The notes under the pieces were generated by a model. The model was not told the origin of the DNA and searched no databases. It saw only the letters and a program-made list of their open reading frames with translations. 64,000 nt of DNA from Aeromonas jandaei (lineage in GTDB: Bacteria > Pseudomonadota > Gammaproteobacteria > Enterobacterales > Aeromonadaceae), in contig NZ_CP149571.1 in the NCBI RefSeq assembly GCF_037890695.1, positions 2,696,001 to 2,760,000 of the forward strand, read 5' to 3'. Positions 27,048 through 34,126 of the stretch are shown here, piece after piece. A program made the position numbers and the translations under genes. Position 1 is the stretch's first letter; the number at the start of each line of letters is the position of its first letter.

Positions 27048-27728
27048 TTAGTCATGACGGGGCCCCTTGAGCTCGATAAGTTGGCCCCCTTCAAGGCGCA
27101 GCACTCTGTCTGCCAGCGCGGCATAGGCGGGGTTGTGGCTCACCAGCAGCAAGCCTGCACCTGTGCCCCGTACCGCCGCCACCATCAACGCCATCACCTG
27201 TTCGGCATTGTGCTCATCGAGGCTGCCGGTGGGCTCGTCGGCGAGCAGCCACTGGGGCTGATGGATCAGGGCGCGGGCCAGCGCCACCCGCTGACGCTGA
27301 CCGCCGGAGAGCTGCTCCGGCCAGGCATGGCGCTTGTGGCTCATATCGAGCCGTTGCAGCAACTGGTCAATCCTGGCCTCATCCGGTGGCAGCCCGTTGA
27401 TGGCCAGCGGCAGGGCCAGATTCTCGGCCACCGTCAGGGTCGGCAGCAGGTTGAAATCCTGATAGACGATACCGAAATGGCGGCCCCGCAGGCGCGCCCG
27501 CTCGTCGGGGGAGCGGGTGTCGATCCGGGTCTCCCCCAGCCAGATCTCCCCTTCGTCCGGTGCAATCAGCCCGGCGATCAGATTGAGCAGGGTCGATTTG
27601 CCGCAGCCGCTTTGACCCAGCAGCAGGGTGATCTCGCCAGCGGGAAGGGCGAGATCGAGATGGTGGAACAGCGGCAGTCGTTCACTGCCGTTATCGAAGC
27701 TCTTGCAGAGGTTGCGCAGGGTCAGCAT
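27048..27728 (-). CDS. ABC transporter ATP-binding protein, LolD/MacB type
   Basis: A 226-aa ATPase. Walker A is GQSGCGKST, the Q-loop VYQDFNLLP, the signature LSGGQRQRVALARAL, Walker B WLLADEPTGSLD, and the H-loop LLVSHNP. The order and the TGSLD D-loop match the LolD/MacB/FtsE group that works with FtsX-type permeases such as the adjacent 809-aa protein. It is the first gene of the operon; the 197 bp to the divergent DUF4357 gene should carry promoters for both. Confidence 0.9.
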   Translation of the reverse strand: MLTLRNLCKSFDNGSERLPLFHHLDLALPAGEITLLLGQSGCGKSTLLNLIAGLIAPDEGEIWLGETRIDTRSPDERARLRGRHFGIVYQDFNLLPTLTVAENLALPLAINGLPPDEARIDQLLQRLDMSHKRHAWPEQLSGGQRQRVALARALIHQPQWLLADEPTGSLDEHNAEQVMALMVAAVRGTGAGLLLVSHNPAYAALADRVLRLEGGQLIELKGPRHD

Positions 27729-27925
27729 GGGATAACCGTTTGATGGTCAATGGCTTTCATCATGCTTGGTACGCTAGCACGGCCGACAATGATCAACACG
27801 CCTTACGACTGTTCAAGAGTGCCAGTTAGTGATCAAGTCGGCAAAAGAGCAGTGGATCCTCGCTGGATCCGGCTCGCCTGTGGTGGTTAGAATAGGGGCT
27901 TCCATGGGTCACAGGATGAGCAAGG

Positions 27926-28393
27926 ATGTTACACAAGCAAGTCAGTTTTATCATCGATAGCAAGGGGAACAAGCAGGCGGCCGTCGTCCCCATCGAGATC
28001 TACAACGAGCTGATGACCCTGCAAAAGGCGCTCTCCGACAATCGTCCCGGGGAGCGTGAGCTCTACCACTTCAACGGCAAGGGGGCCGAAGCTCACGGTT
28101 ATCCGGTGGGCAAGCGGCAAAATCCGGGCTTTATGGTGCTGGCCGGTTCCACTGCCAATGGCGAGGATGCCGCCTCTCTGCGCGAGGCGGTGATCGAGCT
28201 GCGACTGGAGCTGCTGGAGAAGGGCATTCTGGTGCCCCGCAGCGAAGGGGGCTTTCTCTTTACTGCCGATCAGCTGTTCAACAGCCCGAGTCTGGCCGCG
28301 AGCCTGGTAGCAGGCAACAACCGAAGCGGTCTGGATGCCTGGCAAAACAGCGCGGGTTATACCCTGAAACAGTCCGGTTTTGGCAAGAAGTGA
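27926..28393 (+). CDS. DUF4357 domain protein with antitoxin-like N-terminus
   Basis: A 155-aa protein. The C-terminal part (about residues 65-150) resembles DUF4357: GFMVLAGSTANGEDAASLREAV, then GILVPRSEGGFLFTADQLFNSPSLAASLVAG and the WQNSAGYTL end. The first 40 residues (VSFIIDSKGNKQAAVVPIEIYNELM) look like a Phd/YefM-type strand-helix start. DUF4357 is often found in restriction-modification and GIY-YIG proteins, but no nuclease motif is present here. No toxin gene is adjacent. The ATG at 27926 is preceded by CAAGG. Function unknown. Confidence 0.7.
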   Translation: MLHKQVSFIIDSKGNKQAAVVPIEIYNELMTLQKALSDNRPGERELYHFNGKGAEAHGYPVGKRQNPGFMVLAGSTANGEDAASLREAVIELRLELLEKGILVPRSEGGFLFTADQLFNSPSLAASLVAGNNRSGLDAWQNSAGYTLKQSGFGKK

Positions 28394-28442
28394 CGCATAT
28401 CGGAGGGGATTGAGGGGCGCTTGATACCGCATCTCTCCCCCC

Positions 28443-28486
28443 AAAAAAGAGCGCCCCCTGTCGCAAGAGAGGGGGCGCTCTTTTTT
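28443..28486. terminator. Bidirectional terminator between the DUF4357 gene and bcr
   Basis: A 16-bp stem, AAAAAAGAGCGCCCCC (28443-28458) / GGGGGCGCTCTTTTTT (28471-28486), serves both converging genes. Confidence 0.9.
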
Positions 28487-28502
28487 ATATCCAGCAGAGG
28501 GA

Positions 28503-29714
28503 TCAGTGTGCCTTGTGGCCGGTGAGCAGCCAGTAGCTGAGGGCTGAACCGACCCCGCAGCAGGCGATGGCAATGGCCATCGGCAGTGGCGAGTGGGGCG
28601 GGTTGAGGTTGACCAGAATGCCGACCAGCGCGCCGATGCCAAAGCGCAGGGTGCCGGCCAGTGCCGAGGCGGTGCCCGCCGCTTGCGGGAAGTGGCCCAT
28701 CAGGCCGGTCATAGCGTTGGCGCCCACCAGACTGATATGACCGACAAACAGTACCACCGGAATGACGATGCCCCACAGGCCGCCAGTCTGGCTCCAGGCG
28801 TTGTAGACCAGCAGGGCGCCCGCGCAGGGCAGTACCAGCAGGCCGTATTGCAGCATCCGCTCGGCGCCCACCCCTTTCACCAGTCGGCTGTTGGCGAAGG
28901 TCACCACCATCATTAGCAGGATATTGAGGCCAAACAGCCAGCCGTAATGCTCGGTCGGCACCTTGAAATACTCGATATAGACGTAGGGTGAGCCGCTTAA
29001 GAAGGCGAACATGCCGGAGCTTGAGAGGGAGCCGCACAACACATAGCCCATGGCACCGCGATGGGAGAGCACACCCCAGTAGTTCTTGAGGATCTGGCCG
29101 ATCTTGAGCGGCTGACGGTGCTCGGGTTTCAGGGTCTCCTCGATTTTCCACTGCATCACCAGACAGATCAGCAGGCTGATCCCCACCAGCAGCCAGAAGA
29201 TCACCCGCCAGCTGGCATGGGCACTGATGTAACCCCCCACCACAGGTGCCACCAGCGGAGCCAGCGTCATCACCAGAATGACGAACGACATGGCGCGGGA
29301 AAAGGCATCCTTCTCAAACAGATCGCGCAGCAGGGCATTGACCACTACCGACCCCGCAGCGCCGCCCGCCGCCTGCAGCATCCGATAGGCCAGCAATTCA
29401 GGCAGGGAGTCCGCCATGGCACAACCGACCGAGGCGATGGCAAACATCACCAGCCCCGCCAGGATCACCGGCTTGCGGCCATAGCTGTCGGCGAGCGGGC
29501 CGTAAAAGAGCTGGCCGATGGCAAAGCCGCCCAAAAAGGCGCTGATAGTGAGCTGGGCACCGTCGATGCTGGTGGCCAGATCCCGGGCAATGGCCGGAAT
29601 AGCCGGCAGATACATATCAACCGCGAGCGGGGTCAGGCCCGCCAGCGCACCCAGCAGGATAAAGAGAAAACGGGGGGAGAGGGCGGAGGCCCGGGTCGGA
29701 GCGGTTTGGGGCAT
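28503..29714 (-). CDS. bcr: Bcr/CflA family drug efflux MFS transporter
   Basis: A 403-aa inner-membrane major-facilitator protein with 12 predicted helices. Motif A is GPLADSYGRKPVILAG, the DMYLPAIPAIARDL segment after helix 1 is typical of the Bcr/CflA (DHA1) group, and the helix-5 motif region reads LAPLVAPVVGGYI. It resembles E. coli Bcr along its length, including SRAMSFVILVMTLAP and GTASALAGTLRFGIGALVG. Proton-driven export of bicyclomycin-like drugs, sulfonamides or dipeptides is known for the family; the actual substrate is not predictable. Confidence 0.88.
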   Translation of the reverse strand: MPQTAPTRASALSPRFLFILLGALAGLTPLAVDMYLPAIPAIARDLATSIDGAQLTISAFLGGFAIGQLFYGPLADSYGRKPVILAGLVMFAIASVGCAMADSLPELLAYRMLQAAGGAAGSVVVNALLRDLFEKDAFSRAMSFVILVMTLAPLVAPVVGGYISAHASWRVIFWLLVGISLLICLVMQWKIEETLKPEHRQPLKIGQILKNYWGVLSHRGAMGYVLCGSLSSSGMFAFLSGSPYVYIEYFKVPTEHYGWLFGLNILLMMVVTFANSRLVKGVGAERMLQYGLLVLPCAGALLVYNAWSQTGGLWGIVIPVVLFVGHISLVGANAMTGLMGHFPQAAGTASALAGTLRFGIGALVGILVNLNPPHSPLPMAIAIACCGVGSALSYWLLTGHKAH

Positions 29715-29764
29715 AGGGTATCCAGTTGTGGGATGGATGAAAAAAAGGGCGAAAAGGCAGTCTA

Positions 29765-31150
29765 TCAGTTTTGTGCCTGCGGGGGATCCGGTATGGCGAG
29801 CCAGAGGCCCGGTTCGGCCTGAAATCGGGGGGCAAACCAGATCAGTCTGCTGCCAGCCTGCATTTCAGCAGGCTCAATGGCCCGGCGGCTCAAACGGCAG
29901 GCACCTTGAGAGAGCGCCAGCGCCGCATCCCCCTTGTACCAGCCATCGGTTACCGGCAGTGCTGTGGTCTCCCGCAGCAATCTTACCCCCCACTGGGTCA
30001 CCAGCGCCGGGCACGTTGTTTCTGCCACCCTTGCTGCCTGCACCATGGCGGGCGGACGTGGCAGGGTGAAGGTCGCGCCGAGCAGCAGCAATCCGGCCAC
30101 CGCGACCAGCCCCTCGCCACGGCGCGGCAGCCAGCCTGCCAGCAGCACAATACCGAGCAGGGTGATGGGGGCCAGATGGCGGGGATTGTCGGGATTCTGG
30201 CCAAACAGGATCCAGAGCAGCAGGGCGAGCCAGTAGAGCGTCCAGAGCGGGGGGAGGGTTGCAGCTTGGCCTTTTGAGCGTTGCCAAAGTGGTAGCACCA
30301 GCAAAGTCCCCATCAACAGGGGCCAGAGCGGGGTGAGCTGATCGTTGAAGGTACGCGCCCAGCTCAGCAGTCGATCGCCGTGGGCCGCCGCCGTGTTGCC
30401 CCACAGGGTAAAGTGACCGTCGGTAAAGCGCCGTCCCTCGCTGAAATAGGCCCAGCCATCGGCCTGCCAGACAAAGAGCAGGCTGATAAGCCCAACCAGT
30501 GCGATGGGGAGCACCAACCTGACGCGGTTACCCTGCTGTGCCAGCCCGAGCCACAGGGGCAGCAGCGCCAGCACAAAATAGGAGGGGCGCAGCGCCAGCA
30601 TCAGGCCGAGCAGCAGACCCGCCAGTGCGAATCTGCGCTGCTGCAAGGCCAGCAGCGCTCCGAGCCAGGCGGCGAGCGCGGGTTCATCCGAAAGGCCGGA
30701 GAGCGCCAGCGTCGGGGTGAGCGGCAGGGCCAGCACCAGCAGCCAGACGGGGGCGAGCAGGCTTGGCCGTTGCCACAATCTCACCGCCAGCATAGCGGCG
30801 AGCGGTGCCAGCAGGGCTGTGCCCAGCAGGCTTGCCCACTGCACCGCGCGGGCCGGATCGTCCACCGCCAGATTGGTCAGCCGCGCCAGCCAGATAAAGG
30901 CGGGGTAACCCGGAAAGTGGGGAGAGAACTCCAGCACGCTAAAGCGCGTTACCCCATGGGCGAAATTGAGGGCATCGTCGGAATCGAGGGCCACCGGGAA
31001 GGCCAGCAGCCAGCCAAGCCAGGCCAGTTGCAGCAGGATCAGTAACAGGAGCAGTAAGTAGGGTCGATTAGCGAAGCATAATCGGCCGTGGTGACGCCCC
31101 CCTTCTCCCCTTGCGGGAGAAGGGTTGGGGATGAGGGGGGCCGTCATCAT
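29765..31150 (-). CDS. Polytopic membrane protein, GT-C glycosyltransferase-like
   Basis: A protein of up to 461 aa with roughly ten membrane helices. After the first helix an acidic DSDDALNFAHG sits at the start of a periplasmic loop, followed by SPHFPGYPAFIWLARL. This D-D pattern and topology resemble ArnT/PMT-like GT-C transferases that use polyprenyl-phosphate sugars. The last 90 residues are soluble with a few cysteines. The first ~25 codons (PLIPNPSPARGEGGR) come from a REP-like palindrome, so the real start may be a later codon just before the first helix. It lies 14 bp downstream of the small secreted-protein gene. Function uncertain. Confidence 0.65.
   Translation of the reverse strand: MMTAPLIPNPSPARGEGGRHHGRLCFANRPYLLLLLLILLQLAWLGWLLAFPVALDSDDALNFAHGVTRFSVLEFSPHFPGYPAFIWLARLTNLAVDDPARAVQWASLLGTALLAPLAAMLAVRLWQRPSLLAPVWLLVLALPLTPTLALSGLSDEPALAAWLGALLALQQRRFALAGLLLGLMLALRPSYFVLALLPLWLGLAQQGNRVRLVLPIALVGLISLLFVWQADGWAYFSEGRRFTDGHFTLWGNTAAAHGDRLLSWARTFNDQLTPLWPLLMGTLLVLPLWQRSKGQAATLPPLWTLYWLALLLWILFGQNPDNPRHLAPITLLGIVLLAGWLPRRGEGLVAVAGLLLLGATFTLPRPPAMVQAARVAETTCPALVTQWGVRLLRETTALPVTDGWYKGDAALALSQGACRLSRRAIEPAEMQAGSRLIWFAPRFQAEPGLWLAIPDPPQAQN
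31097..31140. repeat. REP-like palindromic element at the 5' end of the GT-C-like gene
   Basis: A 10-bp stem, CCCTTCTCCC (31100-31109) / GGGAGAAGGG (31115-31124), with flanking TTGGGGATGAGGGGGG. Related to the element at 24441 but in the opposite orientation. Confidence 0.7.
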
Positions 31151-31163
31151 CGATGAGAGGCCA

Positions 31164-31724
31164 TCAAAGCGGTGCCAGCACGGCCATCAGCGCTTTTTCC
31201 GCTGCGGCAAAGGAGACGGCGTCGGCGGGCTTGGCGCCCACCCCGAATACCCCCGGGTTGCCGATGGCATCCAGCACCCTGGCCAGCGCCTGTTCGGCTG
31301 CCTTGCGATCCCCTTCACTGAGGGAGGGGAGGATCAAGTCGAGGAAGCGCTTGCTCTTGACCACCAGCACCTTGGCGGTCTGGTAGTCGCCAAGATTCTG
31401 GCTGGCCCCTTCGAGGCGGCGCTCGATCTCCGCCTTGTAGGCGCGGTTGAGCAGGGCCGCGGTAGCCGCGGCGTCTTTGGCCTTGATGGCGGCGGCCAGT
31501 GGCGCTTGCAGCTCCACCTTGTGGTGCTGTTCCAGATAGGTCAGCTCCTCGGCAATCTCGCTCAAGGTGGCGCTGGCATCCTTGCCGTCAGTGGCGGCGC
31601 CCAGCAGTGCCTCGCGGGCGTCGATTAGCGGCTCCTTGCCGGCGGCGGCGTAGGAGTAAGCCTGCGCCTGCCCGCTCAGGGCCAGCAGCAGGGTGAGGGC
31701 GAGTAAACCCGGGCGGATAGTCAT
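31164..31724 (-). CDS. Small secreted helical protein
   Basis: A 186-aa protein with a clear Sec signal peptide (MTIRPGLLALTLLLALSGQAQA, cleavage after about residue 22). The mature part is alanine/glutamate/lysine-rich and almost wholly helical, with no cysteine. The ATG at 31724 has AAGGAGAACAGG upstream; the longer frame from 31748 is less likely. It lies 35 bp behind the flavoprotein gene of the FTR1/cytochrome cluster and is probably part of that operon. No family is recognised; a periplasmic accessory of the iron/redox system is a guess from context. Confidence 0.7.
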   Translation of the reverse strand: MTIRPGLLALTLLLALSGQAQAYSYAAAGKEPLIDAREALLGAATDGKDASATLSEIAEELTYLEQHHKVELQAPLAAAIKAKDAAATAALLNRAYKAEIERRLEGASQNLGDYQTAKVLVVKSKRFLDLILPSLSEGDRKAAEQALARVLDAIGNPGVFGVGAKPADAVSFAAAEKALMAVLAPL

Positions 31725-31759
31725 CCTGTTCTCCTTACTTAATGCCAAGAGGTTGGCAC

Positions 31760-33184
31760 TCAGGCCACGCTCTGGGTTTCAATCACGGTATTTTCGTTGC
31801 GATGGTTAAAGATGGCGTGGCGTCTGTCCACCCCGTCGATCACCATGTCGGCGGCCATCATCCCCATCTCCATGGCGGTGTCGGTGAAGATATAGCGGAA
31901 TGTCCCCTGACGGCCGGTCATGATGAGGTTGGTCATGGGCATCAGCGCCTTGATCGCTTCGTTGCGACGGGCCTGATAGCCGAGATCCATCAGCGGATAG
32001 GCGTACTCGCTGCGGGCTTCGAAGGTCTCATCGCCAAGCTTCTGGGTATCAACGCCGAGGCTCGCCAGATCAGCGGTGACCCGACCGCGCAGATCAGAGA
32101 GCGGTGCCTGCCAGGTGGCATCCCCCGGATTGCAGGGGATCTCCAGCATCACCGATGTCTGGCCCTGGGGCGCCATAAAGGGGCTGCGGCGGCGCGGCTC
32201 CTGCAAGCGGGTCGCCAGAATATGGGGGTCGGAGAGGTACTGCCAGGTGTTGTCCGACAGGTTCTCTTGTTTGAGCGGCATATTGACGAAGCGAAGCGAC
32301 CGGTAGTGCAGATCGCACGGCAAGCCCAGATGCTGGCAGGTGAGCGGCAGCGGCAGGGTGGAGATCACCAGATCAAAGCGCTCGCTCTGCTCAATGTCAT
32401 CTTGTTTCCAATAAACACGTTCGATGCGGCCATCGGCCTGCTCAAGGCGTGTGATGGTGGCGCCGGTTTTCAGCTCAACGCCCTCTGCCACCAGCCGCTC
32501 CCCCAGGGTGGTGAATATCTGGCCGAAGCCATATTTCGGGTAGCGGTATTTGCGGGCATAGGTGCGCACCGAGATACTCCCGTTGCGTCTTGGCAGCAGG
32601 CGACGCGCCACGTCTTTGAGATCGATGAGGCTGATACGCTGGCCGGCCCAGTCAGCGGAGAGCTTGTCCGGGTTGATGCCCCACAGTTTGCCGGTGTAAC
32701 CCTCGAAGAACTGGCGGTAGAGGGTGCGGCCAAAGTGGCTCTGGATCCACTCGGCAAAGCTCGCCTTGGCAAAATCATCCGGCTTCTTGGCAAAGGGCAA
32801 CAGCAGCAAGTCTTTCACCGCACCGGCCATCAGGGCGAGCGGCGCCGTTTTGAGCAAGTTGGGCAGGTTCAATGGGTAGTCATAGGTGCGCCCGCCAAAG
32901 CGGATCACGCTCTTGCGCTCGGCGTGGAGCAGGTCGTCCCCCATCAGCTCGTCGATAAAGGCGAGCAGCTCGGGGTTCTTGGTGATAAAGCGGTGGCCGC
33001 CGTAGTCAAAGCGATACTCCCCATCGCACCCCTTGAAGGTCTGGGTGGCGCACATGCCGCCGACCACCGGCTCCTGCTCGAACAGGGTGACTGCAAAACC
33101 GGCGCGGCGCAGGCGCCAGGCGGCCATCAAACCGGCAGGGCCGGCGCCCAGCACGGCAATGTGCTTCTTGTTGTTATCGCTCAT
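31760..33184 (-). CDS. FAD-dependent amine-oxidase-like oxidoreductase
   Basis: A 474-aa flavoprotein with a dinucleotide-binding motif at the N-terminus (IAVLGAGPAGLMAAWRLRRAG, then FEQEPVVGGMCAT) and the DYGGHRFITKNPELLAFI segment typical of the protoporphyrinogen-oxidase/UDP-galactopyranose-mutase/desaturase group. Near the C-terminus, FRYIFTDTAMEMGMMAADMV could form the FAD-binding end motif. It has no signal peptide. The gene lies 102 bp after the FTR1 gene in the same direction. Whether it reduces a cofactor for the neighbouring cytochrome/iron system or has another substrate is unknown. Confidence 0.8.
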   Translation of the reverse strand: MSDNNKKHIAVLGAGPAGLMAAWRLRRAGFAVTLFEQEPVVGGMCATQTFKGCDGEYRFDYGGHRFITKNPELLAFIDELMGDDLLHAERKSVIRFGGRTYDYPLNLPNLLKTAPLALMAGAVKDLLLLPFAKKPDDFAKASFAEWIQSHFGRTLYRQFFEGYTGKLWGINPDKLSADWAGQRISLIDLKDVARRLLPRRNGSISVRTYARKYRYPKYGFGQIFTTLGERLVAEGVELKTGATITRLEQADGRIERVYWKQDDIEQSERFDLVISTLPLPLTCQHLGLPCDLHYRSLRFVNMPLKQENLSDNTWQYLSDPHILATRLQEPRRRSPFMAPQGQTSVMLEIPCNPGDATWQAPLSDLRGRVTADLASLGVDTQKLGDETFEARSEYAYPLMDLGYQARRNEAIKALMPMTNLIMTGRQGTFRYIFTDTAMEMGMMAADMVIDGVDRRHAIFNHRNENTVIETQSVA

Positions 33185-33286
33185 GACGTTTTCCGAAACT
33201 GCTTGATAGATAAGGGAACCGCACCAGGGCGCGGCTCCCGAATGGTGTTGTTACCCCGTGGCCTTGTTGCCACAGAGAGTGCGTGC

Positions 33287-34126
33287 TCAGCCCTTCCCAG
33301 TCGCTGCACTCACCTGCGGGCGGTAGCTGCGTTGCCAGAGGGTAACGAAGATCGCCAGATAGAGGGCCCAGGTCAGCAGCTGCAAGCCAGCGGGTGAGGC
33401 ATTGTAGCCAAACAGAGCGCGCAAGAAGGTACCAAATACCCCCTGATCGTCGAGAATGTGGCTGATGTCGAACACCGGCGTGGTCCAGAAGGTGATGATA
33501 TCTGCCGCCTGCAACATGTTGACGGCGGACGAGAGCAAGCCTGCGGCGATGATGATGATCAGCAGCCCAGTCCAGCGGAAGAAGGGAGCCAGCGCCACCT
33601 TGCGAGTGGAGCGCAGCAGCCCCCATACCAGCGCGATGGAGACCAGCAGCCCCGCCAGTGCACCCATCAGGCCGGATTGCAGATCCACCCCTTGGCCGGA
33701 GTAGAGCAGGGCGGAGAAGAAGAGCACGGTTTCAAACCCTTCGCGCATCACCGCCAGAAAGGCGAGCAGCACCAGACCAAACAGGTTGCCGCCATCGATG
33801 GCTGCATCGATGCGCGCCGTCATGGCTCCCACCTGGGATTTGGCCTGCTTTTGCATCCAGATCGCCATATAGGTGAGCACCAAGGTGGCGAAGATGAGGA
33901 TCCCCGCCATCAGCAGGTGGTTGTAGCGCTCGCTCTCGAACTGGCTCACCACCACCTGGAACAGGAAGGCAACGACAAGGGAGGCGATAAGGCCAAGCCC
34001 CACCCCCAGATAGATGAACTTGTTGTAGCGACTTGCCCCCAGCTTGGCGAGGTAGGAGAGGCAGATGCCGACCAGCAGGAAGGCTTCCAGCCCCTCGCGC
34101 AGGGTAATCAGAAAACTTGCAAACAT
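33287..34126 (-). CDS. FTR1-family iron permease
   Basis: A 279-aa inner-membrane protein with about seven helices and the two R-E-x-x-E iron-binding motifs of the FTR1/EfeU family: LREGLEAFLL in helix 1 and MREGFETVLFF in helix 4. Members carry ferric iron released by a coupled oxidase across the membrane. The start ATG overlaps the stop of the hexahaem cytochrome gene (TGATG), so translation is coupled. The usual EfeO/EfeB or FtrAB partners are absent; the neighbours are a b-type-cytochrome-like protein, a multihaem cytochrome and a flavoprotein. Confidence 0.9.
   Translation of the reverse strand: MFASFLITLREGLEAFLLVGICLSYLAKLGASRYNKFIYLGVGLGLIASLVVAFLFQVVVSQFESERYNHLLMAGILIFATLVLTYMAIWMQKQAKSQVGAMTARIDAAIDGGNLFGLVLLAFLAVMREGFETVLFFSALLYSGQGVDLQSGLMGALAGLLVSIALVWGLLRSTRKVALAPFFRWTGLLIIIIAAGLLSSAVNMLQAADIITFWTTPVFDISHILDDQGVFGTFLRALFGYNASPAGLQLLTWALYLAIFVTLWQRSYRPQVSAATGKG

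Noticed and set aside
31742..33397. Plus-strand open frame of 551 codons
   Set aside because: Lies antisense to the flavoprotein gene, which has clear FAD motifs. Long antisense frames are expected in GC-rich DNA, and the translation has no recognisable domain.
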